Notes under the pieces: generated by a model
Seen by the model: the letters and a program-made list of their open reading frames with translations, nothing else
Told to the model about the DNA's origin: nothing
Databases searched by the model: none
Translations under genes and position numbers: made by a program
Origin: UBA4717 sp045536775
GTDB taxonomy: Bacteria > Bacillota > Clostridia > Oscillospirales > CAG-272
DNA length: 57,902 nucleotides
Assembly (NCBI GenBank): GCA_045536775.1
Contig: JAZSOD010000010.1
Location: 1-57,902, forward strand
Direction: 5' to 3'
In this document: one piece after another, positions 26,613 to 35,300 of the stretch
Layout of the letters: every line of letters begins with the position of its first letter
How positions within the stretch are numbered: the first letter of the stretch is position 1

Positions 26613-27563
26613 TTATTCTGTAGCCGCGTAGAGTCCGAGAGGCGAGAATTCCACCGCCTCAAGCTTTAAGTAAAGTATCAGCGCGTCGAGTCTTTCGCAG
26701 TCGGCAGAAGTACGCACGTCAAAGACCGTGTACTCCTCTGATTTGAAGGTGTCAACGCTTTTTATGCCGACTCCAAGCAGATCTGCCGCCGCCATCAGTC
26801 CCGTCAGCGCGGTACCGTCTCTGTCAACGAGAGAAAACTCGAAATCGGTAATACCCGATATTTCACTGAGTCCCGACAACGTAGGTGAGAGGAGAAGATA
26901 TCTCGTTTCGTCATCTCTGTTGTCGGACTTCACCATACAAGAGGCGGCGATCTTAAGCTCGTAGCCTTCGATAAGTCTGTAAAATCCCGAAAGCTTTCCG
27001 TCCGAAGTGTTTTCGTACGGCAGTATGCACATATCCGCGTCACCAACGGCAACTGCATCGCAAACGTGAGCAAAGCTATCGCGGTAGACCGCGGAGGCGT
27101 CGGGAATGACCGACGCAAATTTTTCAAACGCTATGTCGGCACCGTACGCCTTTCTGTAGGCTATTCTTATACTGGAATCAAAATCGTGGGCCGAGTCACG
27201 CTCGGGCTCAAGAAGCTTGTATGATGCACCCGTGCGCTCATCGCCGAGCGATCTTGCCATCATTCTGCAAAGCGTCACTCTGTCGGCAAAGCTCGTCGCA
27301 GTCGAGTAGGCCTCGGCGCACTCTCTGTAAAAATCAGTCGTGTCCAAGGGTACGCTCGTTCTTGCCGAATCGGACATCGGCGCCCTCATAAGTCTTAAAA
27401 GCTCCACGCCCTCCGCGATATCCGAGGCTTTACCGAAGCTCGCGTTCTCAACAAAAGAATCAACGATCCCCATTCGCATTTCAAAATGCTTTGAAAGCTC
27501 TGCGGTATTAAGCTTCAGATTGTCGGATACGTTTCCAAGGGCATCGGTATCGATCGTACTCAT
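26613..27563 (-). CDS. Prephenate dehydratase-like protein (divergent)
   Basis: A 316-residue protein whose middle resembles the prephenate dehydratase fold: FAHVCDAVAVGDADMCILPY leads to an ENTSDGKLSGFYRLI segment, as in the PDT pattern ENSxxG. The catalytic TRF motif reads TRY (DDETRYLLLS near residue 219). The C-terminal 90 residues have the length and mixed character of an ACT domain. The N-terminal 130 residues are not recognised. PDT makes phenylpyruvate for phenylalanine synthesis, but no other aromatic gene is nearby, so this may be a paralogue with another role. The ATG overlaps the htpG stop (ATGA). Confidence 0.6.
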   Translation of the reverse strand: MSTIDTDALGNVSDNLKLNTAELSKHFEMRMGIVDSFVENASFGKASDIAEGVELLRLMRAPMSDSARTSVPLDTTDFYRECAEAYSTATSFADRVTLCRMMARSLGDERTGASYKLLEPERDSAHDFDSSIRIAYRKAYGADIAFEKFASVIPDASAVYRDSFAHVCDAVAVGDADMCILPYENTSDGKLSGFYRLIEGYELKIAASCMVKSDNRDDETRYLLLSPTLSGLSEISGITDFEFSLVDRDGTALTGLMAAADLLGVGIKSVDTFKSEEYTVFDVRTSADCERLDALILYLKLEAVEFSPLGLYAATE

Positions 27564-29413
27564 CAAAGCTTCTCCAATACCGCGTAGCTCTGTGAAAGGA
27601 AGTTCTTAAGCTCATCTGCGGTGAGAGGTCTCTGCGACAGAAGAGCGAGCGAATACATCTGACGCGCTATGCTCTTAGCCTTGTCCTTCTCTCCCTCTGC
27701 AACAAGGGTCTTAAGTCTTGCCACGAGGCTGTTTGATGCGTTTACAACGAGGGTCATATCGTCCGGAATTTCCGGCATCGAAGCATCTCCCGACGAGATT
27801 CTGTACATTCTCATCATATCGTTCATACGTCTGGTCTCCTCGGAGACGTTTATCATAACGGGAATGGACTCGTCCTTAAGACTTTCAAATTTTACATCAA
27901 GCTTTTCGTTCGCGCTGACCGCCTTGAAAAGCTCGGCAATTTCGGGCATATCTGCAGCCTCGCCGTCTCCCTTGAGAGCCGCGGCAACGTCAGAGTCGAT
28001 ACGGACAAACTTTATCTTCTTCTCTGCTTCAATCAGAGACACGAACTGCGTGTCTATTATACTGTCAAGCAGAACAACGTCGAGTCCCTGAGACTCAAAC
28101 ATTGATATATACTGTGCCTGAGACACCTTATCGCTCGCGTAATACACCGTGTTCTCGTGCTTTTCCTTTGCAGCCTCGAGGTATTCGTCAAGAGTTACGC
28201 AGCCGCCTGCGGTCTTTTCAAAAATAACCACAGGAAGCACTCTTTCAAAGAATTTACGGTCACGCATTGCGCCGTATTCAACGAAGGTCTTTATCTCTCT
28301 CCAGAGCTTTTCATACTCCGCCCTCTCGGTATTGAACATCGAGTTTATCTTGTCGGCTACCTTTTTGACTATATGGGTTGATATCTTGCCGACGTAGCCG
28401 CTGTTCTGAAGATAACTTCTCGACACGTTGAGAGGAAGCTCGGGGCAGTCAAGCACGCCCTTGAGCATAAGAAGAAATTCGGGAATCACTTCCTTGATAT
28501 TATCGGCAACGTAGACCTGGTTGTAGTAAAGCTTTACCTGTCCTTCGAGACTGTCGTATTCGTGGGTAAGCTTCGGGAAATAAAGTATTCCCTTAAAGTT
28601 GAGGGGGTAATCGACGTTCAAGTGAATATAGAACAAAGGCTCTCTGTAATCGTTAAACACCCTTCGATAAAATTCGATATACTCGTCCTTAGTACAATCG
28701 GACGGATTTTTGAGCCACAGAGGCGTGGTATCGTTTATGGGAGTTTCTTCTTTTCCTTCCTCGGCAGTTTCCTCGGTGTCGGTAAAGTATATCTCGACAG
28801 GCATAAACGAGCAGTACTTCGAGAGGACCTCCTTCAGCTTATACGCGTTAAGGTACTCCTCTCCCTCGGAGTTAAGGTGCATAATGATGTCCGTTCCGCG
28901 CTCTGCCCTTTCATCGCACTCGCTCATCTCGTATTCGCCCGACTCGTTGCATACCCATTTCACCGCGGGTGCTCCCGTGTAGGATCTCGTGATGACTTCA
29001 ACGGTATCGCTGACCATAAACGCGGAATAGAAGCCGAGTCCAAAATGACCGATAATGCCGTTTCCCGCATCAGACTCACCCTCATATTTCTGAATAAAAT
29101 CGAGTGCACCCGAGAGCGCTATCTGACATATATATTTTTCGACCTCCTCGGCGGTCATACCTATACCGTTATCTCTTACCGTGAGCGTCTTGTCGGTCTT
29201 ATCGAGAATAACGTCTACACGGTAGCCCGAGTCGTTCCCGTCCTTTACCTCACCGAGAGAATAAAGTCTTTTCATCTTGGTTGCCGCGTCACACGCATTT
29301 GACACGATCTCTCTTAAAAATATTTCCTTTTCGGAATAAAGCCATTTTTTGATCACAGGAAATATATGCGAGGTCTCAACGCTTATTCCGCCCTTTATTT
29401 TGTTGTCTGCCAT
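27563..29413 (-). CDS. htpG: Chaperone HtpG (Hsp90)
   Basis: A 616-residue Hsp90 family chaperone. The N-terminal GHKL ATPase has SNACDAATKMKRL (N box), DNGIGMT (G1) and GHFGLGFYSAFMV (lid/G2) intact. The middle domain includes the catalytic arginine segment (LNVSRSYLQNS). The C-terminal dimerisation domain is shorter than in E. coli. No CIRCE or HrcA site is visible; a six-base inverted repeat (ACTTAC-ACCC-GTAAGT at 29481-29496) lies in the promoter spacer. GGAGAT precedes the ATG. Confidence 0.94.
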   Translation of the reverse strand: MADNKIKGGISVETSHIFPVIKKWLYSEKEIFLREIVSNACDAATKMKRLYSLGEVKDGNDSGYRVDVILDKTDKTLTVRDNGIGMTAEEVEKYICQIALSGALDFIQKYEGESDAGNGIIGHFGLGFYSAFMVSDTVEVITRSYTGAPAVKWVCNESGEYEMSECDERAERGTDIIMHLNSEGEEYLNAYKLKEVLSKYCSFMPVEIYFTDTEETAEEGKEETPINDTTPLWLKNPSDCTKDEYIEFYRRVFNDYREPLFYIHLNVDYPLNFKGILYFPKLTHEYDSLEGQVKLYYNQVYVADNIKEVIPEFLLMLKGVLDCPELPLNVSRSYLQNSGYVGKISTHIVKKVADKINSMFNTERAEYEKLWREIKTFVEYGAMRDRKFFERVLPVVIFEKTAGGCVTLDEYLEAAKEKHENTVYYASDKVSQAQYISMFESQGLDVVLLDSIIDTQFVSLIEAEKKIKFVRIDSDVAAALKGDGEAADMPEIAELFKAVSANEKLDVKFESLKDESIPVMINVSEETRRMNDMMRMYRISSGDASMPEIPDDMTLVVNASNSLVARLKTLVAEGEKDKAKSIARQMYSLALLSQRPLTADELKNFLSQSYAVLEKL

Positions 29414-29591
29414 TTTTCATATCTCCTTGCAGGTCATCGAAAGAGTTAATAGACTAATATTACCTCAAATATTTTAACATACTTACACCCGTAAGTAAAT
29501 TTTTTGATAATTATTTCAAGTTCCCTTTTGCGACAATATTTTCACCCGTCGCAGATTATAATTTGAAAAAACTTATAAGGACGGTAATTTT

Positions 29592-29945
29592 ATGAAATAT
29601 GACGAAACCGACGTTAGCTTTGAGATCAAGGGCGACACCGTCATCGCAATAATTGACGGCGAGATCGACCACCACAGAGCAAAGGGGCTCAGAGAAGCCA
29701 TGGACGAGAGAATATACGCCGACAGACCCAAATGCTTTATGGCTGATATGTCGGGCATCACGTTTATGGACAGCTCGGGGCTCGGACTCATTCTCGGCAG
29801 GTTTACTCTCTGCCGCGAGCTTGGAGTCGATTTCAAGCTTTATTCTCCCTCCACACAGGTTATGAAGATAATCAACCTTGCTGGCGCAGAGAGACTCATA
29901 CGCATCGAAAAGCGAACAGACGGAAAAACACGTACCAAGAGCTGA
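29592..29945 (+). CDS. spoIIAA: Anti-sigma factor antagonist SpoIIAA
   Basis: A 117-residue STAS protein. The phosphorylation serine is in DMSGITFMDSSGLGLILGR (Ser61 or Ser62). Unphosphorylated SpoIIAA binds SpoIIAB and frees sigma-F in the forespore. It is the first gene of the spoIIA operon, transcribed away from htpG. A TATAAT at 29556 could be the -10 but the expected sigma-H elements are not clear. RBS is weak (AAGGACGG). Confidence 0.92.
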   Translation: MKYDETDVSFEIKGDTVIAIIDGEIDHHRAKGLREAMDERIYADRPKCFMADMSGITFMDSSGLGLILGRFTLCRELGVDFKLYSPSTQVMKIINLAGAERLIRIEKRTDGKTRTKS

Positions 29946-29957
29946 AGGAGGTAAAAA

Positions 29958-30407
29958 ATGAAGAAGAACAAAATCAACGAGGTCAAAATAATTTTAGATT
30001 CAAAAAGCGAGAACGAGGGTCTTGCGCGTTATATTTGCGCCGCGTTTGCATCAACGTTTAATCCGACGGTAGAGGAGATAGCAGATATAAAATGCACCGT
30101 CTCAGAGGCGGTCACAAACTGCGTAGTACACGCGTACCGCGGTCAGTCGGGAAAGATATACATAACCCTGAAGGCATTTGACGATTCATCAATACAGGTG
30201 ACCGTGCGCGACCGCGGGTGCGGCATCGAAAACGTTGACGAGGCGCGTCAGCCTCTTTACACCACCGACGCGGCAGGCGAACGCAGCGGTATGGGCTTCC
30301 CTATTATGGAAAACCTTTCCGATAAATTTACGGTCACGTCAAGGCTTGGTGTTGGTACTGCCGTTACTATGAATTTCCGCTTCAAAAAGGATGCACAAAA
30401 TGTCTGA
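29958..30407 (+). CDS. spoIIAB: Anti-sigma-F factor/serine kinase SpoIIAB
   Basis: A 149-residue GHKL kinase: N box SEAVTNCVVHAYRG (Glu50, Asn54), G1 DRGCGI, and G2 GMGFPIM. SpoIIAB holds sigma-F inactive and phosphorylates SpoIIAA. The 12-base gap from spoIIAA contains GGAGG, and the stop overlaps the sigF start, so the operon order and coupling match B. subtilis. Confidence 0.95.
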   Translation: MKKNKINEVKIILDSKSENEGLARYICAAFASTFNPTVEEIADIKCTVSEAVTNCVVHAYRGQSGKIYITLKAFDDSSIQVTVRDRGCGIENVDEARQPLYTTDAAGERSGMGFPIMENLSDKFTVTSRLGVGTAVTMNFRFKKDAQNV

Positions 30408-31125
30408 CGAGCGTTTCTCAAGCAACTCAGAGCTTCTCACACTCGCGCGTGAAGGTGATGAAAACGCACTCGAGACTCTTATTGAAAACAATCTCGGGCT
30501 CGTGCGCAGTATTGCGTTCAGATTTACGGGACGCGGCGTGGAATTTGAAGATCTCGTGCAGATAGGTACTCTCGGTATGCTTAAGGCGGTAAAAAGCTTT
30601 GATTCCTCTTACGGTACTGTGTTTTCGACCTACGCCGTTCCGCTTATAATAGGCGAAATACGCCGCTATCTGCGAGATGACGGTATGATAAGGGTCGGCA
30701 GAAAAACTAAGCAGCTCGGCGCGAAAATTCTCAGGCTCAGAGAAGAATACGTTGCCGAAAACGGCTTTGAGCCGTCGGTGGACAAGCTTTGTGAGCTGTC
30801 GGGCATAGAGCGAGACGAGGTAGTTTTTGCGCTTGATTCCACCACCCCCGTGAGCTCGCTGTCCGAATGTGTCGGCGACACGGGGCTTACTCTTGAAGCG
30901 ACCATATCCGATAGTAACGACACCATACTCGCGCTGACCGAAAAGATCGCGCTCACGAGCGCTCTGTCCGAGCTTTCTCCCGAGTGGAGAAAGATAGTTT
31001 ATCTGCGATATTTTCTGAATCTGACTCAACAGGAATGTGCAAAAAGACTCGGCATCACGCAGGTCAAGGTATCGCGTGAGGAGAAGAAGATTTTGGCAAA
31101 ACTTCGGGAGATGTTATCGGGTTGA
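30400..31125 (+). CDS. sigF: RNA polymerase sigma factor sigma-F
   Basis: A 241-residue sporulation sigma factor. Region 2 has FEDLVQIGTLGMLKAVKSFD and region 4 LNLTQQECAKRLGITQVKVS; a 2.1 to 2.4 to 3 to 4 order is complete. It directs forespore gene expression soon after septation. The ATG at 30400 is preferred over 30391 because AAAGGA lies 8 bases before it; the gene overlaps spoIIAB by 8 bases. Confidence 0.94.
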   Translation: MSDERFSSNSELLTLAREGDENALETLIENNLGLVRSIAFRFTGRGVEFEDLVQIGTLGMLKAVKSFDSSYGTVFSTYAVPLIIGEIRRYLRDDGMIRVGRKTKQLGAKILRLREEYVAENGFEPSVDKLCELSGIERDEVVFALDSTTPVSSLSECVGDTGLTLEATISDSNDTILALTEKIALTSALSELSPEWRKIVYLRYFLNLTQQECAKRLGITQVKVSREEKKILAKLREMLSG

Positions 31126-31142
31126 AATTACGCTTTTTGCCC

Positions 31143-31166
31143 GTAGGGGAGGCTACCAGCCTCCCG
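31143..31166 (+). repeat. REP palindrome, copy 1 (GTAG head, GGGAGGCT stem)
   Basis: A 24-base element: GTAG, then the stem GGGAGGCT, loop ACC, stem AGCCTCCC, ending CG. With copy 2, facing it after a 22-base spacer, it forms a 70-base inverted pair (REPIN-like). It lies 17 bases after the sigF stop and could stop transcription or protect the mRNA 3' end. Confidence 0.8.
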
Positions 31167-31188
31167 CCAAATTTATACCAACCATAAA

Positions 31189-31212
31189 CGGGAGGCTGAT
31201 AGCCTCCCCTAC
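31189..31212 (-). repeat. REP palindrome, copy 2 (inverse orientation)
   Basis: Reverse-oriented partner of copy 1. Stem GGGAGGCT/AGCCTCCC, loop different (GAT), GTAG head at the right end. The pair shares the stem but differs in the loop, so it is not one simple hairpin copied by chance. Confidence 0.8.
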
Positions 31213-31266
31213 ATAGACAATACGGACACTTTGTGGGTGGTCTCCACTACAGAAACAAAAGGCATA

Positions 31267-31300
31267 AAATCACCCGACAGATTTTCTGTCGGGTGATTTG
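31267..31300. terminator. Bidirectional terminator between sigF and the MazG-like gene
   Basis: A perfect 14-base stem (AAATCACCCGACAG / CTGTCGGGTGATTT, 31267-31280 and 31286-31299) with a 5-base loop and T-rich flanks on both strands. It stops the MazG-like gene (minus) and probably read-through from sigF. Confidence 0.85.
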
Positions 31301-31321
31301 TTCTATTCAACAAATTGGAAT

Positions 31322-31648
31322 TTACCAGCGTTTCATATTCTTATCAAATTTTTCCGAATAAGCTTGCTTCAATTCATCGGCAGTAATGCCATAGCAGAGC
31401 ATGACATCATTATAGTACATAAGGACGTCTGCCATTTCTTCAACCAAGTCTTTTCTCAATTTCTCATCGGTCGAAGCCTTTGTTCCACCGTGCTTCTTGA
31501 CAATATCGATTACCTCTCCGATTTCTCCAATCATCCAAAGCAGTTTGTTGCGTCCATTCTCATCGCAGATAGGTGCCCATTTATGTTTGTACTTGTCCTG
31601 TAAGGCTATTTGCATTTCCTGCATCTCATTTATGCTAAAATCAGCCAT
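31322..31648 (-). CDS. MazG-like nucleotide pyrophosphohydrolase domain protein
   Basis: A 108-residue protein of the MazG/dUTPase-like all-alpha group: WMIGEIGEVIDIVKK and EEMADVLMYYNDVM carry the two acidic metal-binding pairs (ExxE, ExxD). Such short proteins hydrolyse non-canonical NTPs or dUTP; the substrate is unknown. ATG at 31648 follows a GGAGG site 8 bases upstream. It lies between REP copies 2 and 3 and beside the RAYT transposase, so it may be a passenger of that region. Confidence 0.8.
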   Translation of the reverse strand: MADFSINEMQEMQIALQDKYKHKWAPICDENGRNKLLWMIGEIGEVIDIVKKHGGTKASTDEKLRKDLVEEMADVLMYYNDVMLCYGITADELKQAYSEKFDKNMKRW

Positions 31649-31697
31649 CGTGTAGTCCTCCGTCAAATTCTTATTTATCGTTCCATTTTGTCATATG

Positions 31698-32204
31698 TTA
31701 TCTTGTACATAATTGATCAAATTGCCATCGTAGCGGGTTTTCATAGATGTAATTTCGTATTTCACAATAATCGTCACGATTTCTCACAACATGATCATAA
31801 AAGGAACGTTGGAAAATCTTTTCTCCCGTGGTGCTACGTGACTTGTTTATATCTTTTGTTGCTTGATATTTAAGCCATCCAATCACCTCGTTCACCGTAG
31901 GGGAGGGGTCTCCCCTCCCGTCAGTTTTGATGAATGACAACAAAAGATGTATATGATTCGGCATAATCACATAACAATCGACAGATATTTCGGGGTATTT
32001 ATTTGGCAATTCTTGAATCCAAGAATCTACTACTTTTCCCTCTTGCGATAATTGCGGGAGGGGAGACCCCTCCCCTACAATCGTGGAAAGAATGTTTTTT
32101 CGATTTTCCGTACATATAGTTATGAAATATGCTCCGTTTGTAGCATAATCAAAATGCTTCAACCGAGTAGATTTTCTCTTTGGCAATTCTTTGCCTTGGT
32201 TCAT
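31698..32204 (-). CDS. REP-associated tyrosine transposase (RAYT, Y1_Tnp/IS200-like)
   Basis: A 168-residue HUH nuclease. The metal pair is in MPNHIHLLL and the nucleophilic tyrosine is likely in QRSFYDHVVR, followed by EIRNYIYENPLRW; these are the RAYT hallmarks. RAYTs cut at GTAG-headed REP palindromes and are thought to mobilise them. Two such palindromes lie inside this gene and are translated in frame, giving VGEGSPLP near residue 48 and, in a different phase, GRGDPSPT near residue 95. A third lies 37 bases before the ATG. The reading frame is intact, so the gene could still be active. Start ATG chosen because the residues upstream are REP-derived. Confidence 0.88.
   Translation of the reverse strand: MNQGKELPKRKSTRLKHFDYATNGAYFITICTENRKNILSTIVGEGSPLPQLSQEGKVVDSWIQELPNKYPEISVDCYVIMPNHIHLLLSFIKTDGRGDPSPTVNEVIGWLKYQATKDINKSRSTTGEKIFQRSFYDHVVRNRDDYCEIRNYIYENPLRWQFDQLCTR
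31897..31920 (+). repeat. REP palindrome, copy 3 (inside the RAYT gene)
   Basis: GTAG head, stem GGGAGGGG, loop TCT, stem CCCCTCCC, CG end. It lies within the transposase coding sequence and encodes the GRGDPSPT peptide on the minus strand. Confidence 0.85.
32055..32078 (-). repeat. REP palindrome, copy 4 (inside the RAYT gene)
   Basis: Exact reverse complement of copy 3. It encodes VGEGSPLP in the transposase frame. Confidence 0.85.
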
Positions 32205-32240
32205 TTTATCACCACTTTGATAACATTTCTTGTGCGGTAA

Positions 32241-32264
32241 CGGGAGGGGAGACCCCTCCCCTAC
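32241..32264 (-). repeat. REP palindrome, copy 5 (upstream of the RAYT start)
   Basis: Identical to copy 4. It lies in the leader of the RAYT gene, between it and polC. Confidence 0.85.
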
Positions 32265-32311
32265 AGCAAAAATCAAATATAACCACCGAATAATGTCTAC
32301 TGCCTTTTCAC

Positions 32312-35300
32312 TCAAAAGAAGCTTATCTGGTCGAATTCTTCCTCGGGCTTGGGCGCTTCAGCCTTTGCCTCTGCTTTCTTTTCTTCCTTCTTCTCCTTGG
32401 GTAGAGGTGCAAAGTCGAAAAGTGTCATCTGATTGGTTTCATTGAGCCCGTCAAGTGCGCCGTTCTTACGGAGAAGCTCAACGAGAGTCTTTGAGAGTGA
32501 GCAACGCGTGCTCATATCCTCAACAGACATAAACTCGCTTTCCTCTCTCGCCGCAACTATGTTCTGCGCCGCGGTATCGCCAAGACCGGGAAGTGACGAG
32601 AACGGCATTCTTATCTTACCGTCCTCGGGAAGAAACGCACTTGCCGCGCTCCTTCTGCAGTCTACGTTCAAGAACTTTATTCCTCTTGCCATACACTCGC
32701 AGACGAGCTGGAATATATCGTAGGTGTCCTTTTCCTTCTGCGACGCCTCCTTACCCTTCTTTTCTATCTCCTTCATATACGCCTTGACAGCACCTATTCC
32801 CTTGCCCACGATCTCGGCATCAAAGCCGCCCGGAGCAACAGACAAGAACGCCGCGTAGAATTCAAGCGGATAGTATATCTTATACCATCCGAGACGTATT
32901 GCCGAGATAACGTACGCCGCCGCGTGCGCCTTCGGGAACATATACTTGATCTTCAGACAGCTGTCAATATACCAATCGGGCACGTTGTGGTCCTTCATCA
33001 TCTGTATACGCTCGGGAGTGAAGGTCTTGGGCGCTTTACCCTTACGGGTGTCCTCCATTATCTGAAATGCGTCCTTCGGAGGCACGCCCTTATAGAGCAG
33101 ATAGGTCATAATACTGTCTCTTGTTCCGATAACGTTTGAAATAGTACAGGTTCCCGCGTCGATAAGGTCCTTGGCGTTACCCAGCCAAACGTCCGTACCG
33201 TGCGAGAGTCCCGATATCTGCAAGAGGTCGGAGAAGCCCTGAGGCTTTGTGTCAACAAGCATCTGACGCACGAATTTCGTTCCGAATTCGGGCAGACCGT
33301 AAGTTCCGACGGGGCTGCCTATGTCCTCCTCGGTTACTCCGAGAGGCTTGGTGGACAAAAACAGCTCGTAAACCTTTTTATCGTTCATAGGAACGTCTAG
33401 AACGCTGGTGTTGGTATACTTCTCAAGCCACTTATATTTGGTCGGCACATCGTGTCCGAGTATGTCGAGCTTGAGAATTGTATCGTGAAGAAATTTGTAA
33501 GTAAAGTGGGTGGTTATAGTACCTGCGCTTTCCTTTTCGGCAGGATACTGAACAGGTGTGAAATCGTAAACATCGTACTCTCTCGGCACGACTATGATTC
33601 CGCCCGGATGCTGACCCGTGGTCTTCTTTACGTCGGTACAGCCGTCTACAAGTCTTTGAACCTCTGCCTTGGGGAGAAGTATCTTTCGCTCCTCAAGGTA
33701 CTTCTTTACGTAACCGAACGCGGTCTTCGACGCGAGAGTACCTATAGTACCTGCGCGGAACACGTTTTCCTTGCCGAAGAGCACCTCGGTATATTTGTGC
33801 GCGTCTTCCTGCACGTCGCCCGAGAAATTAAGGTCTATATCGGGTGATTTATCGCCGTAGAATCCAAGGAAGGTCTCAAACGGGATATCGTGACCGTCGC
33901 GGTACATATCCTCTCCGCAATGAGGACAATTCTTCGGCGGCAGGTCAAAGCCCGAGCCGACAGAACCGTCTGTTATAAACTCGGAATAACGGCACTTCGG
34001 GCATCTGTAGTGCGGCTGAAGCGGGTTTACCTCTGTAATACCCGACATCGTCGCCGCAAAGGACGAGCCGACAGAGCCTCTCGAGCCTACGAGATAGCCC
34101 TTGCTTTCACTGTTCCACACAAGCTTCTGGGCTATCATATACATAATAGCAAAGCCGTTTCCGATTATGGATTTAAGCTCTCTGTCAAGTCTTTCGGACA
34201 CGATATCGGGAACCTTTCCCTCAAACTCGTACATCTCACGTGCCTTCTTGTGACACATTTCATCGAGCTCCTCGTTAACTCCGGGAAGGCTTGGCGGATA
34301 GTTGCCCTCAGGGATCGGGCGTATCTTCTCTATCATATCCGCAATGAGATTGGTGTTGGTTACTACCACCTCGTACGCTTCATCCTTGCCGAGATACTCA
34401 AATTCCGCGAGCATTTCCTCGGTCGTTCTGAGATAAAGTCCCGTTTCTCTGTCCGCATCCTTATATTTGTTTGAAACGAGTATCTGACGCTCTATCTCAT
34501 CCTCTTTGTTTAAGAAATGTGCATCACAGGTAGCACAGACAGGCTTTCCGAGCTTTTTACCAAGTCGGTAAATGCGACGGTTGATGTCACGTATCGCTTC
34601 CATATCGGGCAGGATGCCGTCGTCGACCATAAATGCGTTATTTGAAAGCGGCTGTATCTCAAGGTAATCGTAATAGCGTGCTATACGCTCGATCTCGCTT
34701 TCGGTGGCGTTATTGAGTATCGCCTGATAAAGCTCGCCTGCCTCGCAGGCAGAGCCGAGTATAAGTCCCTCACGGTGAGTATCTATCACCGATTTGGGGG
34801 TTCTCGGGTATCTCTTATAGTAGGTGAGGTAGCTCTGGGATACGATTTTATAAAGGTTCTTAAGTCCCGTCAGGTTCTTGACGAGAATTATCTGATGGTA
34901 GGGTCTTGCTTTAAGCGGGTCTGCGCTCTCGCTCATTTCGCGCAAAAGCTCCTCGAGGTTCCTCATTCCGTCCTTCGAGAGCGTATCGAACATACATTTT
35001 AAGATACGCGCAAGTATTTCGGCGTCATCGGACGCTCTGTGGTGGTTGAAATTGCCGAGCTCATAATATTCCGCGAGGGTATCGAGTTTGTGGTTCTTAA
35101 GTCCTTTATTAAGGAAACGCGAAAGTGCTACGGTATCAAGATATGAGTTCGGGAATGGGATCTTTGCGTTTTCCGCCGCACGCCTTATAAAGCTTGCGTC
35201 AAAATTCGCGTTGTGGGCAACGAGTATCCTGTCGCCCGCAAAGTCGAGAAACGCCTTGACCGCCTCGTCCTGCGAGGGTGCGCCTGCAACCATTTCGTCG

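Noticed and set aside
29481..29496. CIRCE/HrcA operator for htpG
   Set aside because: The inverted repeat is only six bases with a four-base gap and does not match CIRCE (TTAGCACTC-N9-GAGTGCTAA).
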